A DNA stretch of 11,202 nt from JANLQX01 sp031418775 (GTDB taxonomy: Bacteria; Actinomycetota; Acidimicrobiia; Acidimicrobiales; JANYDT01), in contig JANOJN010000237.1 in the NCBI GenBank assembly GCA_031418775.1, positions 1 to 11,202 on the forward strand. The letters are read 5' to 3'. A program made the translations under genes and the position numbers. Below the pieces are notes generated by a model, which saw nothing but the letters and a program-made list of their open reading frames with translations, did not search any database and was not told the origin of the DNA. Shown here one piece after another: positions 1 through 6,905 of the stretch; within the stretch, counting starts at the first letter, position 1; every line of letters begins with the position of its first letter.

Positions 1-82
1 CACTCGCCCGTCGATACGCCGATGCGCTTCCGATCTTGGAGTCGGCACGGCTGACGTCGGTGACCCGACCGTCAAGACTCAC
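1..82 (-). CDS. Possible start of a short-chain dehydrogenase-like gene (3' end outside window)
   Basis: A reading frame begins with GTG at 82-80 and shares the bases GTGA with the stop codon of the SRPBCC gene upstream. This is the usual arrangement of a translationally coupled second gene. It stays open for 27 codons to the window edge. The peptide starts VSLDGRVTDVSRADSKIG, and its spacing matches the first strand and nucleotide loop of classical short-chain dehydrogenases (consensus LDGRVAxVTGAxSGIG). The loop glycines are mostly replaced: R, D and K stand where G is expected, and only the last IG remains. Seen: the overlap and the open frame. Inferred: SDR origin. It could be a decayed SDR, a divergent one, or chance. 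The plus strand is also open across this stretch (frame from position 3 to a TGA at 105-107), so the assignment is tentative. Confidence 0.35.
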   Translation of the reverse strand, partial: MSLDGRVTDVSRADSKIGSASAYRRAS

Positions 83-516
83 CGTTTCGCATCTCCTCGG
101 GCACTGACTGCTTGCTGCATCAAGCCGATGCCCATTTTGTAGATCGACTCCGTCAGTCGGATCGCTTGTTCGTCGGAAATTCCAGCCGGTTCCACAACCC
201 CGGTCCACGTCAGTCGGCTGGTGTTGTCGTCGACGTCTTCGACGGACATCGTGGCGTAGTAGGACCGGAATGGCAACGGCGACGAAACGATGCTGTAGCT
301 GTAGCTCCGTTCCCCTTGAGCTTCGAGCCGGTCCACGATGACACCTCCATCGTCCAACGTCAGGGTTCGCAGGGAGCCGATTCCTTCACCTTCTCGGACG
401 CATGCATCCGGTGGGCGACCTGACCATTTCCCAATCTCACCGAAGGATCCGAGGTAGTTGTTCCAGAGATCATCGGCCGGAAGATCGAAGATGTGCTGTG
501 CAGTGATGGTTGGCAT
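79..516 (-). CDS. SRPBCC (polyketide cyclase/dehydrase-like) family protein
   Basis: A 145-residue protein with the size and pattern of the single-domain SRPBCC/START-like fold. This is a helix-grip fold enclosing a hydrophobic pocket that binds or converts small lipophilic ligands. The N-terminal strand (ITAQHIFDLPADDLW) leads into a loop containing GKWSG near residue 30. Successive strands follow (IGSLRTLTL, VIVDRLEA, SYSYSIVSSPLPF, YYATMSVEDV, SRLTWTGVVEP), then a long C-terminal helix at about residues 114-138. The ATG at 516 was chosen because the family's first strand starts right after it and a GGAG lies 4 nt upstream (521-524). The frame is open much further upstream, but that part is antisense to selA. 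The gene is divergent from selA and its stop overlaps a GTG start of a possible next gene. No substrate can be inferred. The family call is firm, the function unknown. Confidence 0.8.
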   Translation of the reverse strand: MPTITAQHIFDLPADDLWNNYLGSFGEIGKWSGRPPDACVREGEGIGSLRTLTLDDGGVIVDRLEAQGERSYSYSIVSSPLPFRSYYATMSVEDVDDNTSRLTWTGVVEPAGISDEQAIRLTESIYKMGIGLMQQAVSARGDAKR

Positions 517-667
517 GATGCTCCGTGGAGTGAGGTGACGACCGGTCTGTCGCTGCGGCTTGTCGAAGATGTCGGGATTCATCATCGATGATGACGGGGT
601 GGGTGTCGAGAAGGGCTCGAAACACCCAACTGATGTGACGTCGCCACACACCACTAGCGTCTCTGTC
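517..667. promoter_or_regulatory. Divergent promoter region between the SRPBCC gene and selA
   Basis: This 151-bp gap must hold the promoters of both divergent genes. Seen: a perfect 16-bp palindrome TCATCATCGATGATGA at 579-594. A hairpin lies at 601-627, with arms GGGTGTCGAG and CTCG-AA-ACACCC, an AA bulge and an AAGGG loop. A TAGCGT hexamer at 655-660 lies seven bases before the selA ATG. That spacing fits a TANNNT -10 element of a leaderless actinobacterial promoter. There is no convincing -35 box and no Shine-Dalgarno sequence before selA. If transcription starts at the ATG, the hairpin is a DNA site rather than part of the mRNA. Function is inferred only. Confidence 0.4.
579..594. repeat. 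Perfect 16-bp palindrome, candidate operator
   Basis: TCATCATCGATGATGA reads identically on both strands and is centred in the gap between two divergent genes, a usual place for a dimeric repressor or activator. No regulator gene sits beside it. In one frame the same bases encode IIDD, but that frame lies upstream of the preferred selA start. Binding is inferred. Confidence 0.35.
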
Positions 668-2005
668 ATGTCCGAACCGTCGCGTCCGCCGTCCGTGGAC
701 GCGCTGACGCGACAGCTCGCAGCGCACCCGGAGCTGGCCGTCCTTCCCCGTTCGATGCTCGTCGACGCCGCCCGCGCCGGGGTCGCCGCCGACAGAATCG
801 AGCCTTTGACGGCGGCGGTCACGGTCGCCCGTACTTCGGCGCGACAACTGCTCAACCCGGTGATCAATGCGACGGGCACGCTCCTGCACACGAACCTCGG
901 GCGCGCCCAGAGCGCGCCGGCCGCGCCGAACCCGGGGCAGCGGGTTCGGGGTCTGAACATCGAGTTCGACCTGGCCACAGGCCGTCGCGGCTCGCGCTTC
1001 GCGGCGACGGACACGCTGCTCACCCGCCTGACCGGTGCCGAAGCATCACTGGTGGTGAACAACTGCGCGGCGAGCCTCGTCCTGGTGCTCGCCTCACTGG
1101 CCCGTGGCCGTGGTGTCGTCGTGAGCCGAGGTGAACTCGTCGAGATCGGTGGCGGATTCCGCATTCCGGAGATCATCGAGCAGTCGGGCTGCACGCTGAT
1201 CGAGGTGGGCACGACGAATCGGACGCGGCGTGCGGACTACGCCCGTGCCATCGCCGACCACGACGCGGCGGTGGTGCTGAAGGTGCATCCGTCGAACTAC
1301 CGGATCTCGGGCTTCACCGAAGAAGTGGGTGTCGCCGAGTTGGCGACCCTCGGACGGCCCGTCGTCGCCGATCTGGGCACCGGATTGCTCGACGCGACGA
1401 CACCGTGGTTGGCCGACGCGTCGGGCGCTCAGCCCGACGTCAGCTGGATCCGCCGGGAGCCCAGCGTGCGCCAGTGGATCCACGATGGCGCCGACGTCGT
1501 ACTGGCATCGGGTGACAAGGTGCTCGGCGGGCCGCAGGCGGGACTCATCGTCGGGTCGCGGGCCGTGATCGAGCGGTGCAGTTCGCACCCGCTCCTTCGG
1601 GCGTTGAGACCCGGCTCGATGATCCTCTCGTCGCTGCAGGACACCCTGCTCACCTACGTGAACGGTGCGGCGCGAACCCTTCCCTTCTGGGAGCAGGCCC
1701 TGCGATCCGTCGCCTCGCTCGAGACCCGGGTCGGTGCCGTGGTGGGCGAGCTCGCCGACGCACGTGTCGTCGGGTCGCCCTGCGCGTCGACGCCCGGCGG
1801 TGGCACCATGCCCGACACCACGATCGAATCGTTCGGGCTCCATGTGCGCGGAACGCACGTCGACGCGCTCCGCTCGTGGGCCACCCCGATCATCGCCCGA
1901 AGCGCCGAGGGCGCAACCGTCCTCGATCTCCGCACCGTGGACCCCGCCGATGACGCGGTGCTCACTGAGGCGCTGTCGTCGATCCTTGCGGCGCGTCGCG
2001 ACTGA
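668..2005 (+). CDS. selA: L-seryl-tRNA(Sec) selenium transferase (selenocysteine synthase) SelA
   Basis: A cytoplasmic PLP enzyme that converts seryl-tRNA(Sec) to selenocysteyl-tRNA(Sec) using selenophosphate. It has 445 residues, close to the bacterial norm of about 460. Diagnostic stretches are an N-terminal helical tRNA-binding region (about 1-60), NPVINATGTLLHTNLGRA (63-80), NNCAASLVLVLASL (131-144), SRGELVEIGGGFRIPEI (153-169), EVGTTNRT (179-186), KVHPSNYRISGF (205-216), DLGTGLL (235-241), and the cofactor-lysine motif SGDKVLGGPQAG (281-292), in which K284 should form the Schiff base. The ATG at 668 was chosen because it gives the family N-terminus. Upstream TTG (560) and ATG (569) codons in frame would add a non-conserved leader of 33-36 residues. 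No Shine-Dalgarno sequence precedes 668, so translation may be leaderless. The TGA stop shares its A with the ATG of selB, implying coupling. All key motifs are intact. Confidence 0.97.
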   Translation: MSEPSRPPSVDALTRQLAAHPELAVLPRSMLVDAARAGVAADRIEPLTAAVTVARTSARQLLNPVINATGTLLHTNLGRAQSAPAAPNPGQRVRGLNIEFDLATGRRGSRFAATDTLLTRLTGAEASLVVNNCAASLVLVLASLARGRGVVVSRGELVEIGGGFRIPEIIEQSGCTLIEVGTTNRTRRADYARAIADHDAAVVLKVHPSNYRISGFTEEVGVAELATLGRPVVADLGTGLLDATTPWLADASGAQPDVSWIRREPSVRQWIHDGADVVLASGDKVLGGPQAGLIVGSRAVIERCSSHPLLRALRPGSMILSSLQDTLLTYVNGAARTLPFWEQALRSVASLETRVGAVVGELADARVVGSPCASTPGGGTMPDTTIESFGLHVRGTHVDALRSWATPIIARSAEGATVLDLRTVDPADDAVLTEALSSILAARRD

Positions 2006-3765
2006 TGGCCGACTCGACACCCTCGATCGAGAGCAGGGTCGTGGCCACGGCCGGTCACGTCGATCACGGCAAGTCGACTCTCGTGCGCACGCTCACGGGG
2101 ATCGACCCGGACCGCTGGGCCGAGGAGAAGGCGCGTGGCCTCACCATCGACCTCGGGTTTGCCCACACGACGCTCCCCACAGGGATGGGGATCAGCTTCG
2201 TCGATGTGCCCGGCCACGTCCGCTTCCTGCGCAACATGCTGGCCGGCGTGGGTGCGGTCGACGCGTGCCTCTTCGTCGTGGCCGCCACCGAGGGTTGGAA
2301 GGAGCAGTCCGAAGAGCACCTGCGAATCACTCAGGTGCTCGGCATCCGCCACGGCATCGTTGCCCTGACAAAGGTCGGGATCGTCGACGACGAATGGCGT
2401 CAGCTCGCCCGGCTCGACGTCGAAGACCGGGTGGCAGGAACGTTCCTCGACGGTGCTCCGATCATCGATGTCGACTCGGTGACCGGCCGGGGAATCGATG
2501 AGCTCCAGGCGGCGCTGGGGGCGCTGCTGACGTCGATTCCCCCGCCCGATGACATCGGTCGGCCGCGGTTGTGGATCGATCGGGTCTTCGCCGCCAAAGG
2601 CTCTGGCACGGTCGTGACCGGCACGTTGACGTGCGGCTCCCTCGTCGTGGACGACCAGGTAGCCCTTGTCGGTTCCGCCTCTGTTCGACATGCGCGCATA
2701 CGATCGCTCCAGGCGCACGGAAGGCCGCGGGATCGCGTCGGACCGGGAACCCGCGTGGCGGTGAACCTCGTGGGTGTCGGACACGACGACGTCGAACGAG
2801 GCGATGCGCTCGTGCACCCGAACGACTGGCACACCACAAAGCGCTTCGATGCCACGCTCCATGTCCTCGAAACGCTCGACCACCAGGTGTCGCGGCGAGG
2901 GGCATACGCAGTGCACATCGGTTCGGGCGAATATCCGGCCAAGGTCCGCATCCTCGGTACGTCGACACTCGAACCGGGGACCGCCGGCGCGGTGCGCCTT
3001 CACCTTCCGCACGAGCTCCCACTGCTGCCCGGAGATCGATTCGTGCTTCGGGAGCACGGGAGGGAGGAGACGGTCGGCGGTGGGGTCGTCCTCGATGTCG
3101 ACCCGACGCGGCCGGCGAGCAAAGCGGCACCGTCGGACGAAGTAGGGCGCCTCGTGCGCGAGCGCAGGTGGATCAGTCTCGCCGACCTCCGTTTGCGGAG
3201 CCGCCAGCAGTGGATGGGACCGATCCTCGACGAGTGGGCGGTCGATCCCGTGGAGCTCGAAGTGGCGGGCGCCCGTATCCTCGCCGCGGTCGACGGAGCC
3301 GGACCGTTGGGGCTCGATGCCGCCTCGCTCGGAGCACGCGATCGTCTCGTGGTCACGCATGTCCTCGGCGAGAGTCTCCGGGTGGACGGCGGCCGTGTGG
3401 TGCGCGTCGCCCAGATCGATCCTCTGGCCGACCACCCTTTCATACGCGCGCTTATGGATGGCGGTTTCAGCCCGCCCGACGCGATCGGCGTCGATCGTTC
3501 CGAGCTTCGAGAGCTGGTCCGACGAAAGCTGATCGTGGAACAGGACGGGATCTGGTTCGCTCCCGACACCATCGCTGAGGCGTCCAGACGGGTTGCGGCG
3601 TTGCTCTCCGATCAGCCCGAAGGGATCACCGTGTCGGTGATCCGCGAGTCACTCGGAACGTCGCGCAAGTTCGCGCTGCCCCTTCTCGCCGTGCTTGACG
3701 GGACGGGCGTGCTGCGCCGACGCGGCGACCTCCGAATCGCCGGACCACGCCTCCCCGAGCTCTGA
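2005..3765 (+). CDS. selB: Selenocysteine-specific elongation factor SelB
   Basis: A translational GTPase that carries Sec-tRNA(Sec) to UGA codons by binding the SECIS hairpin. It has 586 residues (E. coli: 614). Domain order: EF-Tu-like G domain (about 11-175) with G1 GHVDHGKS (17-24), G2 RGLTIDLGFA (44-53) and G3 DVPGH (67-71). The beta-barrel domains include IDRVFAAKGSGTVVTGT (191-207), whose Asp-Arg pair belongs to the Sec pocket region. The rest consists of winged-helix repeats, the last being LGTSRKFALPLLAVLDGTGVLRRRGD (about 550-575), which matches the SECIS-binding WH4 domain. Odd: the G4 motif reads TKVG (122-125), so glycine replaces the guanine-recognising aspartate of N/TKxD. Aligned to E. 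coli TKADRVDE, this is TKVGIVDD. The start codon overlaps the selA stop (TGATG). The function call is secure; the effect of the G4 change is unknown. Confidence 0.96.
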   Translation: MADSTPSIESRVVATAGHVDHGKSTLVRTLTGIDPDRWAEEKARGLTIDLGFAHTTLPTGMGISFVDVPGHVRFLRNMLAGVGAVDACLFVVAATEGWKEQSEEHLRITQVLGIRHGIVALTKVGIVDDEWRQLARLDVEDRVAGTFLDGAPIIDVDSVTGRGIDELQAALGALLTSIPPPDDIGRPRLWIDRVFAAKGSGTVVTGTLTCGSLVVDDQVALVGSASVRHARIRSLQAHGRPRDRVGPGTRVAVNLVGVGHDDVERGDALVHPNDWHTTKRFDATLHVLETLDHQVSRRGAYAVHIGSGEYPAKVRILGTSTLEPGTAGAVRLHLPHELPLLPGDRFVLREHGREETVGGGVVLDVDPTRPASKAAPSDEVGRLVRERRWISLADLRLRSRQQWMGPILDEWAVDPVELEVAGARILAAVDGAGPLGLDAASLGARDRLVVTHVLGESLRVDGGRVVRVAQIDPLADHPFIRALMDGGFSPPDAIGVDRSELRELVRRKLIVEQDGIWFAPDTIAEASRRVAALLSDQPEGITVSVIRESLGTSRKFALPLLAVLDGTGVLRRRGDLRIAGPRLPEL

Positions 3766-3780
3766 GTCTTCGGCCGTCGA

Positions 3781-5121
3781 TCAGCGCAGCGCCCGCGCCC
3801 GGGCGTCGATCAGTGCGCGTTTCACGGTGATCTCGCCGGCCGACCGTTCCTCATCGACCGGTGCCTCGATCCCGGTGATGTCGAAGGTCACGGTGACCGG
3901 GGACTCGTCGCCGGTGGACGGTTCCGGTTTCGCCGCCGATGTCAACCCGAGCAGCGAGACCCGTGGTGGGTTGGCGTCCACACGCGGGCTTCGAAGTTTC
4001 GCTTCCGCTGCTTCGAACAGTTCCTCGTCCACCTGATCGGGGGCCAGTCCCCAGGCGGTCCGGACGTCCACCTCGGGGCCGACGAACCCATTGGACCGGA
4101 ACGACTCGTGCAAGGCGCGCCGCTCGTCGACGGCAGCAACAAACTGCCCACGGTGCAGGCGCCAGAACCTCCTGGTCGGCGCGTCATCGACGAAGACGGC
4201 GTGGGGGACGGCGGACTGCAGTTCCCGGATGACCGTGCGGCGCTCCTTCCGAGAGCTCAGGGGAATCCGCGATCGGGTGCCGTGGCGGTCATGAACGAAC
4301 AACGCGCTCGATGCGAGCGACTGAATCAGCGCAACGGGAAAGCCAAGCGCGCTCATAAATGTGGGCTCTGGAGAGATCCGCTCCCGGACCCACATCACAT
4401 CGTTGCTCGGCATCAGCGAAAAGCCGTTGCGCGTGCGAAAAGCGATGAACCCGTCGGGAAGGTGGAGACGTCCGGACACCGTGTGGTCACGACGCATCAC
4501 CGTGTCGAAGGCGGCTCGAATCGCCTCCGCGTCGCCGAACCGGGCGAGTGACCGACCGGCTGGGCCCCGCATCGGATGACGAGCGTGGCGGAGTGCCCGG
4601 AGCATCGTGACGGCGGCGCCGATCACCGCGGTGGCCGCGGCAGTCACCGCGATCTGGAGTTCGGTGCGGGTCGGCGAACCTGTATCGAGAATGAAGCGGG
4701 GTGCATCGTCGCCGGTCGCACCGAGCCCGGCGGCGGGCTGGACCGGAAGGCGGACCTGCTCGAGGAGTGTCAGTGGACGAAGCCGTCCCCAGACGGCCTC
4801 ACCCGATTGCGCGACGGCCCGGTCGAGGGCGACGAGTCGCTGGGAGGAGGAGACCACGACGAGCGCGTCCGGCGGCGACTGGGGAGTCCGCGCCACGGTG
4901 TCGCCGACCACGACGCGGACCGGCCCACGATGTCCATCGGCCAGGTGCTCAGCCGTGGCCACCGGTGCGCCGCGAACGACGCCCTCGACATACGGCCACC
5001 ACGCCTGAGCCGCGACCCCGATCACGGAAAGGGTCAGCAGCGACGAGAGCATCGGCACGCGTGCGCCGAGACGAACCGCTCCCGAAAAGCTCAACTGCGA
5101 AGACGTTGCACCCATTGACAT
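3781..5121 (-). CDS. Unrecognised two-pass membrane protein
   Basis: I do not recognise this 446-residue protein. It has a short N-terminus, a membrane helix at about 24-42 and a soluble segment at about 43-153 that includes HRGPVRVVVGDTVART and a strand-rich DALVVVSSSQRLVALD. A second helix lies at about 155-175, followed by a long basic C-terminal part. Residues about 213-312 look beta-rich (SGRLHLPDGFIAFRTRNG, DVMWVRERI, SRIPLSSRKERRTVIREL) and could form a PH-like or similar small barrel; this is a guess from the pattern. The tail from about 395 is acidic and low in complexity. The positive-inside rule favours both ends in the cytoplasm and segment 43-153 outside. The ATG at 5121 has a GGAGG 14 nt upstream, longer than usual. 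The gene converges with selB across 15 bp. No function is proposed. Confidence 0.75.
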   Translation of the reverse strand: MSMGATSSQLSFSGAVRLGARVPMLSSLLTLSVIGVAAQAWWPYVEGVVRGAPVATAEHLADGHRGPVRVVVGDTVARTPQSPPDALVVVSSSQRLVALDRAVAQSGEAVWGRLRPLTLLEQVRLPVQPAAGLGATGDDAPRFILDTGSPTRTELQIAVTAAATAVIGAAVTMLRALRHARHPMRGPAGRSLARFGDAEAIRAAFDTVMRRDHTVSGRLHLPDGFIAFRTRNGFSLMPSNDVMWVRERISPEPTFMSALGFPVALIQSLASSALFVHDRHGTRSRIPLSSRKERRTVIRELQSAVPHAVFVDDAPTRRFWRLHRGQFVAAVDERRALHESFRSNGFVGPEVDVRTAWGLAPDQVDEELFEAAEAKLRSPRVDANPPRVSLLGLTSAAKPEPSTGDESPVTVTFDITGIEAPVDEERSAGEITVKRALIDARARALR

Positions 5122-5270
5122 GAACTATCGGCAGACCTCCGGAAAAAGTTGAGGCCTGATGGACCGTCGAGGGTGGGGGACCGTGTGCCGGTCGCACCGA
5201 ATCGACGAATCGTCGACACTGGGTTGATTCTCCAGGGCTCGGGCGACGCGCACGAAGGGGTTCCGCGAGG
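5122..5270. promoter_or_regulatory. Gap between hipA stop and the membrane-protein gene
   Basis: These 149 bp contain no supported gene. They hold the upstream region of the membrane-protein gene, with a GGAGG on the minus strand at about 5136-5140. An inverted repeat lies at 5202-5216: 7-bp arms TCGACGA and TCGTCGA around a single base. The repeat could be an operator or a weak hairpin at the end of the hipBA transcript. There is no T-tract after it, so a classical intrinsic terminator is unlikely. Confidence 0.25.
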
Positions 5271-6491
5271 TCAGTCGAACACGCCGGGGTTCAGGAACTG
5301 GCGTTCCATGAACGCTCCACGCTGCGAACCGGTCAGCTCCCCGGCGTCGCATACCTCGTCCCACCCGTCACGGATCACCGCAACTTGATCCTCCACGATC
5401 GCCTGAGCGTCGACACGGTCCACGTGATAGACGGCGGCCGAGGCGACCAGGTCCCGGAGATGGGCGGCGCGGCCGCCGTCAGCAGCGAACGCCATCGCCT
5501 GACGGGCATCGCGTCCGGTACGAGCCTGTGGGCAGATGTCATACGCCGGACTCAGCACCATTCCGGCAGGAACGATGAGACACGCATGGTTGCGGCCGTG
5601 GTCGTCGGTGTTTCCGCACAACATGTTGAACGCGATGCGGGCAAACAACTCGCGAAGCGTCACATCAGGCTCCACGCACAGCTCACGGATCTTGTGGGCC
5701 AAGTCGACATACGTGGCATACCGACCCTCCGGAAACGTCGTCAGGCCCAGCATCGTGAGCGCCGACACCACCCGGCGACGGCGGCCCGCCCTGTCACGAT
5801 CGAAACGTTCGACGAGCAGGGCGTAACGGCCTGCCGCGCGTGTGAGTTCCACCGGGGCCACGTTCAGGCCGGCCCGGCGCGCCAGCTCCATCGCCACGAA
5901 CTCGCCTTGGACCACCGGGAACGGATCTGTCGACGACGAGAACTTCGCGATCAGATGCCGTCCATCTTCGACCAGCAACGCCTTCGGACGCGCACCGCCG
6001 ATCGAAGTGCCGTGCACCAACGCTGCTTCCAGCGCCGCATTCAGCTGTTCTCCGTCCTCGATGCGCTGGGCTGCGGTGGCCAGGTCATCGAGGCTGGGAT
6101 GGTCCGTAAACCGGGCCTGGTAGGCAGTGGCGCTGCTCTGGAAGTCGAGCGCACCGAGGCGACCTGACCCTGACTCCAGCAGGTACGTCAAGTCGGAGAA
6201 CTCACCGGTAGGGGCACCCAAACGGTGGTTGATGAGGCGCCGCCCCCACGAGTCCGGCAGCGCATCATCAAGACACAGCGGCAACCCGAGACCTGACACC
6301 GCAAACTGCGGGCCAGCTGTCAATGGCAGCTCCCGGTCATAGACGGGGACAGCTTCGGGGCGCTCCCGGTACGACCGGGCGTACGTGAACGAGATCCGCC
6401 CGCCGTCATCATCGACACGACCGCAGACCACCGGGTCCGTGGCCTCTGGCAGCCAGATCCACACGAAGGCGGTTGTCGGCTCAGAAATCAT
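5271..6491 (-). CDS. hipA: HipA-family serine/threonine kinase toxin
   Basis: A 406-residue HipA-fold kinase, close to the family length of about 440. HipA toxins phosphorylate a translation target (glutamyl-tRNA synthetase in E. coli) and cause growth arrest. Visible parts: an N-terminal HipA_N-type lobe with VYDRELPL (50-57) and LPDSWGRRLI (78-87); a glycine-rich nucleotide loop GTSIGGARPKAL (161-172); the LIAKF lysine (K183); GEFVAMELARRAGL (196-209); YALLVERFDRD (223-233); the catalytic loop FNMLCGNTDDHGRN (288-301) with the NTDDH core; and LSPAYDI (313-319), whose D318 should be the metal-binding aspartate. All catalytic residues appear present. The ATG at 6491 was chosen because it gives the family N-terminus. 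It lies 11 bases inside the 3' end of hipB, the usual antitoxin-toxin overlap. The actual target, and whether the protein still arrests growth, cannot be read from sequence. Confidence 0.92.
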   Translation of the reverse strand: MISEPTTAFVWIWLPEATDPVVCGRVDDDGGRISFTYARSYRERPEAVPVYDRELPLTAGPQFAVSGLGLPLCLDDALPDSWGRRLINHRLGAPTGEFSDLTYLLESGSGRLGALDFQSSATAYQARFTDHPSLDDLATAAQRIEDGEQLNAALEAALVHGTSIGGARPKALLVEDGRHLIAKFSSSTDPFPVVQGEFVAMELARRAGLNVAPVELTRAAGRYALLVERFDRDRAGRRRRVVSALTMLGLTTFPEGRYATYVDLAHKIRELCVEPDVTLRELFARIAFNMLCGNTDDHGRNHACLIVPAGMVLSPAYDICPQARTGRDARQAMAFAADGGRAAHLRDLVASAAVYHVDRVDAQAIVEDQVAVIRDGWDEVCDAGELTGSQRGAFMERQFLNPGVFD

Positions 6492-6804
6492 CGTCAACCC
6501 GGCGGCGGGGACGCGCCGCGGCCGGCAGCAACGCCAACTCGGAACGCTTCTGCAAGTTGTAGCGCTCACGAACGTCGGGGCGTTCGTCGAACAGCGGCAC
6601 CCCCACCAGCTTCGCTGCTTCGAGGACCGTGCCGATGGCGACGCCAGGGTCGCCGCGCTCCACCTTGATCAGCGTGGGCGCGGACACCCCGACACGCTCC
6701 GCGAGATCACGGACCGTCATGCCGCGGTGGATCCGGCCGCTGCGGATCGCAGCAGCCAGGATCGCCAAGACCTCCGCTGTCGCCGGGGAAACAGGAACTG
6801 CCAT
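6481..6804 (-). CDS. hipB: HipB-like XRE-family antitoxin and repressor
   Basis: A 107-residue protein with a helix-turn-helix of the Cro/C1 (XRE) type at about 30-65 (MTVRDLAERVGVSAPTLIKV, followed by ERGDPGVAIGTVLEAAKLVG). It ends in a basic then acidic tail (ARPRRRVDDDF). Its position directly upstream of hipA, with an 11-base overlap, identifies it as the antitoxin. In known systems HipB neutralises HipA and represses the shared promoter by binding palindromes. No Shine-Dalgarno sequence precedes the ATG at 6804. Instead the start codon abuts GTATATATAC, so initiation may be leaderless or use a short leader. An upstream ATG at 6820-6818 is in a different frame. The family call is firm; partner specificity is inferred from the operon. 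Confidence 0.88.
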   Translation of the reverse strand: MAVPVSPATAEVLAILAAAIRSGRIHRGMTVRDLAERVGVSAPTLIKVERGDPGVAIGTVLEAAKLVGVPLFDERPDVRERYNLQKRSELALLPAAARPRRRVDDDF

Positions 6805-6905
6805 GTATATATACTTTCATGGACAGTTGTTCCGGTCAATTATTCTTGTGCATTCGGAGATCAACAACGGCTTCGCTGATGAAGACCTTTGCTCCGAGGG
6901 ATCCC
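6805..6905 (-). promoter_or_regulatory. hipBA promoter/operator region
   Basis: This stretch holds the most AT-rich segment of the window, in its hipB-proximal part. Reading towards hipB there is TTGACC (plus-strand 6834-6839), then a perfect 10-bp palindrome GTATATATAC at 6805-6814 touching the ATG. TTGACC and the TATATA inside the palindrome are 20 bases apart. That is too far for a standard promoter, so the palindrome is more likely an operator or an extended element. Flanking GTTGTT (6826-6831) and AACAAC (6863-6868) form a loose inverted pair. The region also lies just downstream of the membrane-protein gene that ends at 6906. No intrinsic terminator is visible. Confidence 0.45.

Noticed and set aside
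560..667. N-terminal extension of selA from TTG 560 or ATG 569
   Set aside because: The added residues are not like SelA N-termini, no ribosome binding site precedes either codon, and the ATG at 668 gives a normal family length.
1..667. tRNA(Sec) gene next to selAB
   Set aside because: No acceptor-stem, TCA anticodon loop or T-arm pattern could be found on either strand near the operon.
517..1212. Upstream extension of the SRPBCC gene
   Set aside because: The extra 232 residues are antisense to selA and precede the first strand of the domain. The ATG at 516 has its own GGAG.
1654..3435. A 593-codon minus-strand frame opposite selA and selB
   Set aside because: It is antisense to two genes with unmistakable conserved motifs. 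Long antisense frames are common in GC-rich codon-biased DNA, and its product shows no recognisable domain.
3766..3780. Bidirectional terminator between selB and the convergent membrane-protein gene
   Set aside because: The 15-bp gap contains no stable hairpin or T-tract.
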